Shown piece by piece: positions 15,226-23,105 of a stretch of DNA of 26,905 bases. This DNA is from an uncultured Christensenellaceae bacterium (lineage in GTDB: Bacteria > Bacillota > Clostridia > Christensenellales > Borkfalkiaceae), in NCBI GenBank assembly GCA_910587625.1, contig CAJUMW010000015.1, forward strand, positions 1 to 26,905. Direction: 5' to 3'. The notes under the pieces were generated by a model that was not told the DNA's origin, ran no database searches, and saw nothing but the letters and a program-made list of their open reading frames with translations. The translations under genes and the position numbers were made by a program. Every line of letters begins with the position of its first letter. Position 1 is the first letter of the stretch.

Positions 15226-16410
15226 ATGGATATTTACGAAGAACTTGAAAAGAGGGGGCTTGTAGCTCAAGTTACCGATAAAGAAGAAATTAAACAGCTT
15301 ATAAACGGAGGCGGAGCAAGGTTTTATATCGGCTTTGACCCGACGGCGGACAGTTTGCATGTCGGGCACTTTATGGCGCTTTGTCTTATGAAAAGGCTGC
15401 AAATGGCAGGCAACAAGCCGGTAGTGCTTCTCGGCGGCGGCACGGGCTATATAGGCGACCCCACGGGCAGAACGGATATGCGCTCAATGCTCACTCCCGA
15501 AACAATTCAAAAAAATTGCGAGTGCTTTAAAAAACAGATGGAGCGCTTTATCGAGTTCGGAGAGGACAAGGCGCTTATAGTAAATAATGCCGATTGGCTA
15601 CTTGATTTGAACTATATTGACCTTTTACGCGAGGTTGGCGCGTGTTTTACCGTAAACAATATGTTGCGCGCAGAGTGCTATAAACAGCGTATGGAAAAGG
15701 GGCTTTCTTTCCTTGAATTTAACTATATGATTATGCAGGCATATGATTTTTGGCATTTGAGCGAAAAGTACGGTTGCAATATGCAGTTCGGAGGCGACGA
15801 TCAATGGTCAAATATGCTTGCCGGAACCGAGCTTATCCGCAAAAAATCGGGCAAAGACGCCTATGCGATGACTATCACTTTGCTTTTAAACAGCGAAGGT
15901 AAAAAAATGGGTAAAACGGCAAAAGGCGCGGTATGGCTCGACGAAAACAAGACAAGCGCGTACGACTTTTATCAGTATTGGCGCAACGTCGACGACGCCG
16001 ACGTAATGAAATGTATCAAAATGCTCACGTTTATTCCCATTGACGAAATCGAACAAATGGAAGGTTGGGCGGATAACCGAATAAATGAGAAAAAGGAAAT
16101 TCTCGCTTTCGAGCTCACAAAGCTTGTCCACGGAGAAGAAAAGGCGCAAAAGGCGCAGGCAATGGCTAAGGCGGCTTTCGGCGGCGGCGGGGAGCTACCC
16201 GAAAAGCATGTAAACGTCGAGTTTAAAACTATAATTCCCGTACTTGTCGCTGCCGGAATATGCTCTTCAAACGGAGAGGCAAGGCGGCTTATTCAGCAGG
16301 GCGGCGTATCTATAGGTGAGGAAAAAGTTACCGATATAAATGCGCCTGTCAAAAGCGGAGACGTTATCCACAAGGGCAAAAAAGTTCATATTAAAATTGT
16401 TATAGAATAA
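15226..16410 (+). CDS. tyrS: Tyrosyl-tRNA synthetase
   Basis: This 394-residue class I synthetase charges tRNA-Tyr with tyrosine in the cytosol. Visible marks: FYIGFDPTADSLHVGHF with the HVGH (HIGH-type) motif at 45-48, GGGTGYIGDPTGR, the tyrosine-site stretch MQFGGDDQWSN near 186-196, and KMGKT (227-231) as the KMSKS loop. A C-terminal S4 RNA-binding domain (about 330-394) contains GEARRLIQQGGVSI. The length is close to the bacterial norm. AAGGAG precedes the start, and the stop shares one base with the next ATG. It heads a five-gene operon. Confidence 0.95.
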   Translation: MDIYEELEKRGLVAQVTDKEEIKQLINGGGARFYIGFDPTADSLHVGHFMALCLMKRLQMAGNKPVVLLGGGTGYIGDPTGRTDMRSMLTPETIQKNCECFKKQMERFIEFGEDKALIVNNADWLLDLNYIDLLREVGACFTVNNMLRAECYKQRMEKGLSFLEFNYMIMQAYDFWHLSEKYGCNMQFGGDDQWSNMLAGTELIRKKSGKDAYAMTITLLLNSEGKKMGKTAKGAVWLDENKTSAYDFYQYWRNVDDADVMKCIKMLTFIPIDEIEQMEGWADNRINEKKEILAFELTKLVHGEEKAQKAQAMAKAAFGGGGELPEKHVNVEFKTIIPVLVAAGICSSNGEARRLIQQGGVSIGEEKVTDINAPVKSGDVIHKGKKVHIKIVIE

Positions 16411-17042
16411 TGATTGACAGGTATATGTCCGTTTCGGGCGAGTGTCAAACTCAAAAAATAATTGAAAAATCGCGCTTTATCACGACTTCGCGGCACGTCG
16501 AAGGCGAAGATGAGGCGCGCGCCTTTATTTGTGAAATATCAAAAAAATACGCCGACGCAACGCATAACTGCTATGCATATATATGCGACGAACTCGGCAA
16601 TTTTTTAAGATTTTCAGACGACGGAGAGCCGCAGGGCACGGCAGGCATGCCTATGCTTGAAGTGCTGAAAAATAAAAAATTGTTTCAAATAGCGGTCGTT
16701 GTAACGCGTTATTTCGGCGGAGTTAAACTCGGCGCCGGCGGACTTGTACGCGCATATTTCGGAGGAGTTGCGGAAAATCTCGACGCGGCGCAAAAGGTTA
16801 TATACGAAACGTGTTCGGAGCTGAAAATATTTGTAGATTATCCGCTTGTCGACGCGGCAACACGCTATTTCGAAAACACGGATGCGGACGTTTTGGGTAC
16901 GGAATACTCAAGCGAAGCGGTTTTTACCGTCGCAATAAAAAAATCGAACGAGCAACTTTTTACTTCCGCGCTTGTAAACAGACTTAACGGAAGGGTAAAG
17001 TTGAAAAAAATAAGGGAATATTTTTTCCCGTTTAAGTTATAA
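16410..17042 (+). CDS. YigZ/IMPACT family protein
   Basis: This 210-residue protein belongs to the YigZ/YvyE (UPF0029, IMPACT) family. Its hallmarks are RFSDDGEPQGTAGMPMLEVL and VVVTRYFGGVKLGAGGLVRAY in the N-terminal domain (to about 130), followed by a ferredoxin-like C-terminal domain. The biochemical role of bacterial members is not firmly known; the eukaryotic relative IMPACT modulates translational control. The ATG overlaps the tyrS stop by one base, so it is translationally coupled to tyrS. The recX start follows two bases after its stop. Confidence 0.9.
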   Translation: MIDRYMSVSGECQTQKIIEKSRFITTSRHVEGEDEARAFICEISKKYADATHNCYAYICDELGNFLRFSDDGEPQGTAGMPMLEVLKNKKLFQIAVVVTRYFGGVKLGAGGLVRAYFGGVAENLDAAQKVIYETCSELKIFVDYPLVDAATRYFENTDADVLGTEYSSEAVFTVAIKKSNEQLFTSALVNRLNGRVKLKKIREYFFPFKL

Positions 17043-17044
17043 TT

Positions 17045-17659
17045 ATGTCGGAAATAACGCTTATCGAACCTCAAAAAAAGGACAAGCTTCGCTGCAACGT
17101 TTACGTTGACGGCAGATTTTATTGCGGAATAAAGCTTGAAGTCGCTGTGCGTTATCGCTTGAAAGTCGGTATGCATATTGACTTGAAAAAGCTTGACGAA
17201 ATTCAGTTGGAAACCGAAAAAAGTCAGGCTCTCGACAAGGCTTTAAATTATCTTTCCGCGATAAAAACTAAACGACAGGTTCGCGATTATCTTGAAAAAA
17301 AAGGTTATACACAGGCTGTAATTTTATACGTTTTAGAGAAGTTAGAATACTATAATTACGTCGACGACGAGGCATATTGTCGGGCGTATATAAATTGTGT
17401 ATCGGGAAAGGGCAAGCGCGCCATTGAAGCCGAGCTTTTAAAACGAGGCGTTGAAAGAAGTGTTATATCGAGTGTTCTCGATGAAATAGAAGAGGATGAG
17501 AACGAGGTTTTTGCATTATTGAAAAAGTATATGCGCGGCAAGGAAAACAATCGGGAAAATCTTTACAAGGGGTTTAAGTATTTGTTGTCAAAGGGGTTTG
17601 CGTACGATACTGCAAAGTCGGCTTTGGACAGTTACGACATTGGCGATGAGGATAATTAA
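17045..17659 (+). CDS. recX: RecX-family regulator of RecA
   Basis: This 204-residue protein has the three-helix repeat organisation of RecX: LNYLSAIKTKRQVRDYLEKKGY, then LEYYNYVDDEAYCRAYI and GKGKRAIEAELLKRGV, then a third repeat near the C-terminus ending FKYLLSKGFAYDTAKSAL. RecX binds RecA filaments and modulates strand exchange. The N-terminal 60 residues form a small beta-rich extension common in Bacillota members. It lies in the tyrS operon with birA overlapping its 3' end, and recA is not in the window. Confidence 0.85.
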   Translation: MSEITLIEPQKKDKLRCNVYVDGRFYCGIKLEVAVRYRLKVGMHIDLKKLDEIQLETEKSQALDKALNYLSAIKTKRQVRDYLEKKGYTQAVILYVLEKLEYYNYVDDEAYCRAYINCVSGKGKRAIEAELLKRGVERSVISSVLDEIEEDENEVFALLKKYMRGKENNRENLYKGFKYLLSKGFAYDTAKSALDSYDIGDEDN

Positions 17660-18326
17660 ACTTGAGGAAGTGGACTCCACAAACGAGTTCTGCAAACGGG
17701 AAAATTGCAAAGACGACGTCCTTGTAATTGCTAAGCGGCAAATAGGCGGTAGAGGGACGAAGGGTAGAAGTTTCGAGTCGTTTGACGGCGGTTTGTATGT
17801 TTCCGTAATGCGGCATCCGAAAAATTTTAAAGCCGAAAACGCCTTTCAAATTTTGATAGACGGCTGCGTCGCAGTGTGTAAAACTCTTGAATATTTCGAT
17901 ATCACGCCTGCAATACGTTGGTCTAACGACGTTCTTGTTGACGGCAAAAAAATTTGCGGCACTTTGATTGAAAATAGTTGTTCAAACGGGTATATTACGC
18001 GGTCAATCGTCGGCTCGGGCATAAATGTAAACAATATTTTAAGCGAAACATTAAGCGATATTGCCGTTTCAATGCGCCAAATTAAAGGTAAAAATTATGA
18101 CATTGACGAGGTTTTGAATGTTTATATATCTAACCTTGAAAAACACTTTGCATTGTCAGATTATAAGCGCTATATAAATTGGCTGGGTAAAAACGTAATT
18201 TTAAAAACGTCGGATACACAAAAAATTGTTTTGGCAGTAGATATTGCCGCAGACGGGCGTTTAATAGTTGAGGACGGCGGGAAAATTCTTAAAATAAGTT
18301 CGGCGGAGGTCTCTTTAAGGTTTTAA
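17646..18326 (+). CDS. birA: Biotin-[acetyl-CoA carboxylase] ligase without DNA-binding domain
   Basis: This enzyme attaches biotin to the biotin carrier protein through biotinyl-AMP. The 226 residues start directly with the catalytic domain (EVDSTNEFCKREN), followed by GRGTKGR (35-41), GGLYVSV, RWSNDVLVDGKKICG (91-105; RWSND replaces the usual KWPND) and a small C-terminal beta domain (about 180-226). The N-terminal winged helix of the repressor-type BirA is absent, so it cannot act as the classic bio operon repressor. The ATG at 17646 was chosen because it starts the conserved domain; an upstream ATG at 17598 would only add residues read out of frame from recX. Overlap with recX is 14 bases, and the stop shares a base with the next start. 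Confidence 0.9.
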   Translation: MRIIKLEEVDSTNEFCKRENCKDDVLVIAKRQIGGRGTKGRSFESFDGGLYVSVMRHPKNFKAENAFQILIDGCVAVCKTLEYFDITPAIRWSNDVLVDGKKICGTLIENSCSNGYITRSIVGSGINVNNILSETLSDIAVSMRQIKGKNYDIDEVLNVYISNLEKHFALSDYKRYINWLGKNVILKTSDTQKIVLAVDIAADGRLIVEDGGKILKISSAEVSLRF

Positions 18327-19762
18327 TGGAACGGGTATTGACAAGCGACGAAATGCGCGAGGCGGATAGTTATACTATAAACGTCCTAAAAATTTCTTCC
18401 GAAACCTTGATGAACAGGGCAGGAGTTGCATTAGCCGACGAAGTGGAAACAACATTGAATAGCTTGAATTTAAAAAGCGTGTCGGTTGTGTGCGGTACGG
18501 GCAATAACGGTGGGGACGGATACGTCTGCGCTACCGAGTTGAAAAACCGCGGTTTCGACGTAAAAGTTTATGCTGTCGAAGGCAATTTAACGACAGATTG
18601 CAAGCGCGAAAAAGACAGGTACAAAGGGGTTTATTTGCGGCATATTACGGGGGCAATCGTAGTTGACTGCATTTTCGGTACAGGGCTTAGCCGCTCTGTT
18701 GAAGGTGTTTTTGCCGAAGTTATAAACAAGATAAATTTATGCGGCGCATACGTTATTTCCGCCGATATTCCAAGCGGACTTAACAGTGACAGCGGCCTTA
18801 TTATGGGTGTGTGCGTCAATGCGGACAAGACGGTTGCAATCGGGGAATTGAAGACGGGAATGCTTTTAAACGACGGGCTTGACCGTTGCGGTGAAATAGT
18901 TAAAAAAGATATAGGCATTACCTGCCCGAAAGACAACTACGCATTAACTAATTTTTCTTTAAACGAAGCGCTGTTTGAAAAGCGCAAACGAAATTCAAAT
19001 AAGGGAACTTACGGCGCGGCATGTATTGTCGCAGGTTGCGAAAAATATCCGGGCGCTGCGGTTTTGTCTGTGCAGGGTGCGCTGCGGTCGGGCTGCGGCT
19101 ACATCAAGCTTGCAACTTGCGAAAAATTGAAATATGCTATGGCTATCAAGTATCCTCAGGTAATATATTCGGAAGATTGCGATTTAAACAGTCAAGCCAT
19201 TGCAATTGGCATGGGTTGCGGTGTAAGCAAAGAGCTATATCAAAGAATAAAATATATTTTAGAGAACTATACGGGAAAACTTTTAATAGACGCCGACGGT
19301 TTGAATACGCTTGCAAAATACGGCGTGGAAATATTAAAAAATAAAAAATGCGAGGTATTGATAACTCCGCATATTAAGGAGTTTGCCCGCTTAACGAAAT
19401 GCAGCGTGCAAGACGTTCAAAACAGCTCGATAGAAAGTGCAAAAAGGTTTGCTGCCGAATATAAAGTTTGCATTGTATTGAAATCCTGTTCAAGCGTTAT
19501 ATGCGACGGTTATAAGACGTTTATCAACGTTAAAGGCAGCAGCGCGCTTGCAAAGGGCGGCAGCGGAGATATGCTTTCGGGTTTTATATGCGGCAGTCTT
19601 GCTCGCGGACTCGGCGTGTATGACGCCGCCGTTTGCGGCGTAACGGCTCTTGGGCTTGCTGCAGAGATTTCGTCGAAAGAAAAAAGCGACTATTGCGCGA
19701 CGTCGGCTGACATATTAAAAAATTTACATTTTTCGGTAAAATACTTGACAGACAAAAATTAA
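18326..19762 (+). CDS. nnr: Bifunctional NAD(P)HX epimerase/dehydratase
   Basis: This 478-residue repair enzyme restores hydrated NAD(P)H. The N-terminal epimerase half (about 1-205) has the YjeF_N signature GTGNNGGDGYV (57-67) and VDCIFGTGLSR. The C-terminal dehydratase half (about 215-478) has NKGTYGAACIVAG, DADGLNTL, a TPHIKEFARL stretch and the nucleotide-binding KGGSGDMLSG (410-419), like a ribokinase-fold carbohydrate kinase. The fusion is the usual bacterial form. The ATG overlaps the birA stop. Its 3' end overlaps the -35 box of the next unit's promoter. Confidence 0.9.
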   Translation: MERVLTSDEMREADSYTINVLKISSETLMNRAGVALADEVETTLNSLNLKSVSVVCGTGNNGGDGYVCATELKNRGFDVKVYAVEGNLTTDCKREKDRYKGVYLRHITGAIVVDCIFGTGLSRSVEGVFAEVINKINLCGAYVISADIPSGLNSDSGLIMGVCVNADKTVAIGELKTGMLLNDGLDRCGEIVKKDIGITCPKDNYALTNFSLNEALFEKRKRNSNKGTYGAACIVAGCEKYPGAAVLSVQGALRSGCGYIKLATCEKLKYAMAIKYPQVIYSEDCDLNSQAIAIGMGCGVSKELYQRIKYILENYTGKLLIDADGLNTLAKYGVEILKNKKCEVLITPHIKEFARLTKCSVQDVQNSSIESAKRFAAEYKVCIVLKSCSSVICDGYKTFINVKGSSALAKGGSGDMLSGFICGSLARGLGVYDAAVCGVTALGLAAEISSKEKSDYCATSADILKNLHFSVKYLTDKN

Positions 19763-19773
19763 TCGGTTATCAT
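19745..19773 (+). promoter_or_regulatory. Promoter of the riboswitch-controlled exchanger gene
   Basis: Perfect TTGACA (19745-19750), 17 bases, TATCAT (19768-19773). The -35 lies inside the last codons of nnr. The predicted +1 (about 19780) is one base before the first paired base of the riboswitch candidate, which strongly links the two. Confidence 0.75.
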
Positions 19774-19780
19774 AAAATTG

Positions 19781-19872
19781 TTAAAAGGGAGTAGTTATAA
19801 GGTTTACGGCAACAGACCCCGATTTTCCAATCGTGCCGTAGCCCCTTAAATTTTAAGGAACAAGACTTTTGA
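19781..19872 (+). promoter_or_regulatory. yybP-ykoY (Mn2+) riboswitch candidate
   Basis: The 5' end TTAAAAGGGAGTAG matches the conserved AAAGGGGAGUAG start of this class, and the 3' end AACAAGACTTTTGA matches its AGCAAGACCUUUG end. TTAAAAG (19781-19787) and CTTTTGA (19866-19872) form stem P1 with one wobble. Inside, TACGGC (19805-19810) pairs with GCCGTA (19835-19840), CGATT with AATCG, and CCTTAA with TTAAGG (19844-19858). The P1 3' strand is also part of the 5' arm of a terminator, so ligand binding would block termination: an ON switch. The class senses Mn2+. The middle loop differs from the textbook ACAUAC, which lowers certainty a little. Confidence 0.75.
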
Positions 19873-19910
19873 CTTAAAGAAATTTAAGTCGAAAGTCTTA
19901 TTTTTTATTT
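19862..19910 (+). terminator. Riboswitch expression-platform terminator
   Basis: AAGACTTTTGACTTAAA (19862-19878) pairs with the 17 bases at 19883-19899 with a single wobble, around a GAAA tetraloop, followed by ATTTTTTATTT. It overlaps bases 19862-19872 of the riboswitch P1 region, so the two structures exclude each other. Confidence 0.85.
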
Positions 19911-19939
19911 ATTAGGCTAAAATATAGTGTGAGGTTAAA

Positions 19940-21007
19940 ATGGGTAAAATAGTTTTGGAAATATTTTTGTTGCTGATAGGGTTCGTTCTTTTGGTGAAGG
20001 GTGCGGATTTTTTTGTCGACGGCGCGTCGGGAATAGCTAAAAAATTAAAAGTTTCCACATTCATTATCGGTGTAACGGTGGTGGCTTTGGGAACAAGCGC
20101 TCCTGAACTTGCCGTAACTATGGCTGACGCGTTCGGAGGTTCGGGAGAACTCATTGTCGGAAACATTCTCGGCAGCAACGTAATAAACATTTTTCTCATT
20201 CTGGGTATTTCCGCGGTCATTTGCAAGCTTCCCGTCGAGCGCACTACACGGTTGATAGATTTGCCTTTTTTGGTTGTCACAAGTGCGTTGTTTTTACTGC
20301 TCGGCGCTTTCGGCAACTGTTTTGAGTGGTGGGAAGGACTTATTTTGGTAGTTCTTTACGTCGGATTTATGGTTTATAACATAATACTTGCTAAAAAACA
20401 GTCCAAAATTCAACTTGAAGAAGCTACGGCAGTAGCAACCGCTTTTGACGTTGATAACGGGGTGGAAACGCAAGCCGCTCAAAATTTTTGGCAGAAAATA
20501 AAGCTTGGCTACGAAACGCTGAAAAATAAAGTCTGGTTTTTAATTGTAATTACGGTTGTCGGGCTGGGTATGGTTGTCGGCGGCGCACAGCTTGTAGTCG
20601 GTTCCGCTCAGTTCATTGCTAAAGAACTGTTCCATATTCCGGCAGAAATAGTTGCTTTGACGGTGGTTGCGTTCGGAACTTCGCTTCCCGAGCTCGTAAC
20701 TTCGGTGTCAGCCGCAAAAAAGGGAGACGTCGGAATAGCTACGGGCAATATAATAGGCAGCAATATAGCTAACATTCTTTTGATAGGCGGAGTAGGCGCA
20801 CTGTGTACAGGAGCAAACGGGTTGCCGTTCAGTATGGAAGGGATTATAAGCGGCTGCGTTTCGCTGTTTGCGGCAATAATTGTATTCTCATCGTGCTGGG
20901 GTAAAACGAAGTCGCTTACAAGAGTTTCGGGAATAATTATGCTTTTGTGCCTTGCGGCGTATTATGTTTTTATTTTTCTCAATTTGTTTGTGCTTAAACT
21001 CTATTAA
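19940..21007 (+). CDS. CaCA-family (YrbG-like) cation exchanger, predicted Mn2+ exporter
   Basis: This 355-residue membrane protein has the inverted repeat of the Na+/Ca2+ exchanger family: ten or so helices in two halves, with GTSAPELAVT (51-60) and GNILGSN (74-80) in the first and GTSLPELVTS (246-255) and GNIIGSN (269-275) in the second. The acidic and Asn residues in these motifs bind the cation. Family members exchange Ca2+ or other divalent ions against Na+, K+ or H+. The upstream Mn2+-type riboswitch suggests that here the main job is Mn2+ efflux; this is inference from context. GAGG lies before the ATG. No clear terminator follows before the next gene. Confidence 0.9.
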   Translation: MGKIVLEIFLLLIGFVLLVKGADFFVDGASGIAKKLKVSTFIIGVTVVALGTSAPELAVTMADAFGGSGELIVGNILGSNVINIFLILGISAVICKLPVERTTRLIDLPFLVVTSALFLLLGAFGNCFEWWEGLILVVLYVGFMVYNIILAKKQSKIQLEEATAVATAFDVDNGVETQAAQNFWQKIKLGYETLKNKVWFLIVITVVGLGMVVGGAQLVVGSAQFIAKELFHIPAEIVALTVVAFGTSLPELVTSVSAAKKGDVGIATGNIIGSNIANILLIGGVGALCTGANGLPFSMEGIISGCVSLFAAIIVFSSCWGKTKSLTRVSGIIMLLCLAAYYVFIFLNLFVLKLY

Positions 21008-21093
21008 ACGGTATAAAATTTTGCTGTGCTGTCAACACTATTAGTACGGCAGTACATATAATAAAATATAAAACCCTGCCGAAAGAGGTAGTT

Positions 21094-21441
21094 ATGACGA
21101 TTAAACGCGGAGAATTATATTACGCCGATTTATCGCCTGTGGTAGGGAGTGAACAGGGCGGAATAAGACCCGTTCTTGTAGTTCAAAACGATGTTGGGAA
21201 CAAATACTCGCCCACGGTTATAGCGGCGGCAGTAACAAGCAAAATAAACAAAGCCAAGCTTCCTACGCATATCGAGCTTCCGTCCTCCCAATACGGACTT
21301 GTGCGCGATTCCGTTATTTTATTGGAACAAATCCGCACGCTCGACAAACGCAGATTAAAAGAGCGTATAGGCGAACTTAACGATATAACCATGTCAAAAG
21401 TCGACCACGCAATATTGATTAGCTTGGGTTTTGCAAAGTAA
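21094..21441 (+). CDS. MazF/PemK-type endoribonuclease toxin (orphan)
   Basis: This 115-residue protein is a typical MazF/EndoA: KRGELYYADLSPVVGSEQGGIRPVLVVQND at the start, then AAVTSKINKAKLPTHIEL, and SVILLEQIRTLDKRRL. Such enzymes cut single-stranded mRNA at short motifs in the cytosol and are normally held by an antitoxin. Catalytic residues typical of the family (Arg in GIRP, Thr in VTS) are present. The 86 bases before it hold no antitoxin gene; a weak promoter (TATAAT at 21057-21062, poor -35) and AGAGG precede the ATG. A strong terminator follows, so it is a single-gene unit. Confidence 0.9.
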   Translation: MTIKRGELYYADLSPVVGSEQGGIRPVLVVQNDVGNKYSPTVIAAAVTSKINKAKLPTHIELPSSQYGLVRDSVILLEQIRTLDKRRLKERIGELNDITMSKVDHAILISLGFAK

Positions 21442-21444
21442 AAG

Positions 21445-21475
21445 ATAGCTTTCCTTCGGGAGAGCTATTATTTTT
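21445..21475 (+). terminator. Terminator after mazF
   Basis: ATAGCTTTCC (21445-21454) pairs with GGAGAGCTAT (21459-21468), one wobble, around a stable TTCG tetraloop, followed by a T-rich tail. Confidence 0.85.
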
Positions 21476-21508
21476 GCACATTTTTACAGGGTTTTCACTC
21501 ATTCTTAA

Positions 21509-21537
21509 TTGACTTTACTGCTTAATTTTGTTAAAAT
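21509..21537 (+). promoter_or_regulatory. Promoter placing +1 at the lspA ATG (leaderless)
   Basis: TTGACT (21509-21514), 17 bases, TAAAAT (21532-21537). Counting seven bases past the -10 box puts +1 at about 21544, the A of the lspA ATG. No Shine-Dalgarno sequence lies between. Confidence 0.6.
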
Positions 21538-21543
21538 TTAACT

Positions 21544-22158
21544 ATGTTTAAAAAGCTCAAACCGCAGTTCGGGAAACTTACTATAATTTTGCTTGTGGCA
21601 ATAGTGTTTCTCGTTTTTGCAGATTTACTAACGAAATATCTCGAAGAGCAGTTCGTATGGAATGCAACGATAATTCCGAATTTTATCGTTATAAAGAGCG
21701 GAGTTCACAATCCCGGTTGCGCGTTCAGCTTTCTTGACGAAAATCCGGAAATAGGTCAACCTATTTTAATTACCGTAACTTTTATATTACTTTTGGCAAT
21801 GATTTTTGCCTTTATCTTTTTGCCTAACCGTTTTGTCGTTTTAAAGGTTGCGGTATCGCTCATTATTTCGGGCGCAATAGGAAACCTCGTCGACAGGCTT
21901 GCTTTCAGGTTTGTCCGCGACTGGTTTGGTATAAATATGTTCGGAAATATCGCATATTGCAATTTTGCCGATTTCTGGATAGTAATAGGTGCGATTATCG
22001 CGGTAATAGATTTGCTGTTCTTGAATGAATGGGCGGTGTTCCCACTTACGCAAAAGGCAAAAGCCGCTCAACAGGCAAAGAAAGAAGAGGAATCGGCAAA
22101 AGCTGCGGGCACGGACGAGGATACTACTGCCGATACGAAAAGCGACGATGGAAATTAA
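21544..22158 (+). CDS. lspA: Lipoprotein signal peptidase (SPase II)
   Basis: This 204-residue membrane aspartyl protease removes signal peptides from lipid-modified prolipoproteins; several lipoproteins encoded in this window would be its substrates. Four membrane helices are visible. Motifs: HNPGCAFSF (55-63), SGAIGNLVDRL with catalytic Asp117, and CNFADFWIVIGA with catalytic Asp143. A charged Ala/Lys/Glu/Asp-rich tail (about 170-204) extends beyond the usual end. The ATG appears to coincide with the predicted start of transcription and has no ribosome binding site. The next gene starts inside its last codons (11-base overlap). Confidence 0.92.
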   Translation: MFKKLKPQFGKLTIILLVAIVFLVFADLLTKYLEEQFVWNATIIPNFIVIKSGVHNPGCAFSFLDENPEIGQPILITVTFILLLAMIFAFIFLPNRFVVLKVAVSLIISGAIGNLVDRLAFRFVRDWFGINMFGNIAYCNFADFWIVIGAIIAVIDLLFLNEWAVFPLTQKAKAAQQAKKEEESAKAAGTDEDTTADTKSDDGN

Positions 22159-23059
22159 AAAAATTACTGCGCGGAAGGAATACAGCCGCGCAGATGTGTT
22201 TTTAAGCGAAAATCTTGATATAACCCGTTCGGCTGTAAAAAAACTGTTTCAAAACGGCAACGTTTTAATAAACGATAAATCAGCCAAACCCTCGCAGGGG
22301 CTTGCCGAGAACGACGAGGTTGAAGTAACATTGCCGGACGCCGTAGAATACGTTGCAAAGCCCGAGGATATTCCCCTCGACATAATTTACGAGGACGACG
22401 ATTTGGCTATCGTAAATAAGCCGCAGGGTATGACGGTGCATATGGGGAACGGCAACATAGACGGTACGCTTGTAAACGCACTGTTATTCAGGCTCGACAA
22501 GCTAAGCGGCATAAACGGAGTTATACGTCCCGGTATAGTTCACAGAATAGATAAAGACACTTCGGGGCTGTTGGTTGTTGCCAAAAACGACAAGGCTCAC
22601 CTTGACTTGTCTAAACAAATAGAGGAAAAAACGTGCAAGCGTACATATCTTGCGCTTTTAGAGGGAAATTTAAAAGACGATAGCGGCACGGTAACGACTT
22701 ATATAGGGCGCGATCCGAGCGACAGGGTAAAGATGGCTGTCGTATCTCACGATAAAGGAAAATTGGCAATTACAGATTATACTGTTGTAAAAAGGTATAA
22801 TGAAGGGTTTACGCTCTGTCGTTTTGACTTACAGACTGGCAGAACACACCAAATACGCGTTCACGCAAAATATCTTCTTCATCCCGTCGTCGGGGACCCC
22901 GTTTACGGAATAAAAAAGCAAAAATTCAATCTCAACGGTCAACTGTTGCACGCTTGGCGTTTGCGGCTTGTTCATCCGACCACGGGAGAGGAACTTACGT
23001 TTGAAGCGCCGTTGCCCGAATATTTTACCGCGGTTTTAAATAAACTGACAGAGCGTTGA
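22148..23059 (+). CDS. RluA/RluD-family 23S rRNA pseudouridine synthase
   Basis: This 303-residue enzyme has an N-terminal S4 RNA-binding domain (about 12-65, SRADVFLSENLDITRSAVKKL) and the RluA-type catalytic domain with HRIDKDTSGLLVVAKND (132-148), where Asp135 is the catalytic residue. RTHQIRVH and the GDPVYG stretch near 260-275 are also typical. It turns uridines in large-subunit rRNA into pseudouridine; the lspA-rluD order is common in Bacillota (B. subtilis YlyB). The ATG at 22148 was chosen because it begins the S4 domain; longer in-frame readings would run through lspA. Overlap with lspA indicates coupled translation. Confidence 0.9.
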   Translation: MEIKKITARKEYSRADVFLSENLDITRSAVKKLFQNGNVLINDKSAKPSQGLAENDEVEVTLPDAVEYVAKPEDIPLDIIYEDDDLAIVNKPQGMTVHMGNGNIDGTLVNALLFRLDKLSGINGVIRPGIVHRIDKDTSGLLVVAKNDKAHLDLSKQIEEKTCKRTYLALLEGNLKDDSGTVTTYIGRDPSDRVKMAVVSHDKGKLAITDYTVVKRYNEGFTLCRFDLQTGRTHQIRVHAKYLLHPVVGDPVYGIKKQKFNLNGQLLHAWRLRLVHPTTGEELTFEAPLPEYFTAVLNKLTER

Positions 23060-23066
23060 GTTTTTC

Positions 23067-23095
23067 TTTACAAAACGAGATAAATATTTTATAAT
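23067..23095 (+). promoter_or_regulatory. Promoter of der-plsY, nearly leaderless
   Basis: TTTACA (23067-23072), 17 bases, perfect TATAAT (23090-23095). The predicted +1 is near 23102, leaving about four bases before the der ATG at 23106 and no room for a Shine-Dalgarno sequence. Confidence 0.6.
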
Positions 23096-23105
23096 AATTT
23101 TAATT

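Noticed and set aside
17598..17645. Earlier ATG for birA
   Set aside because: The added residues are just recX read in another frame; the conserved ligase domain starts at 17646.
22025..22147. Earlier ATG for the pseudouridine synthase
   Set aside because: The extension is an Arg/Lys-rich shadow of the lspA tail; the S4 domain starts at 22148.
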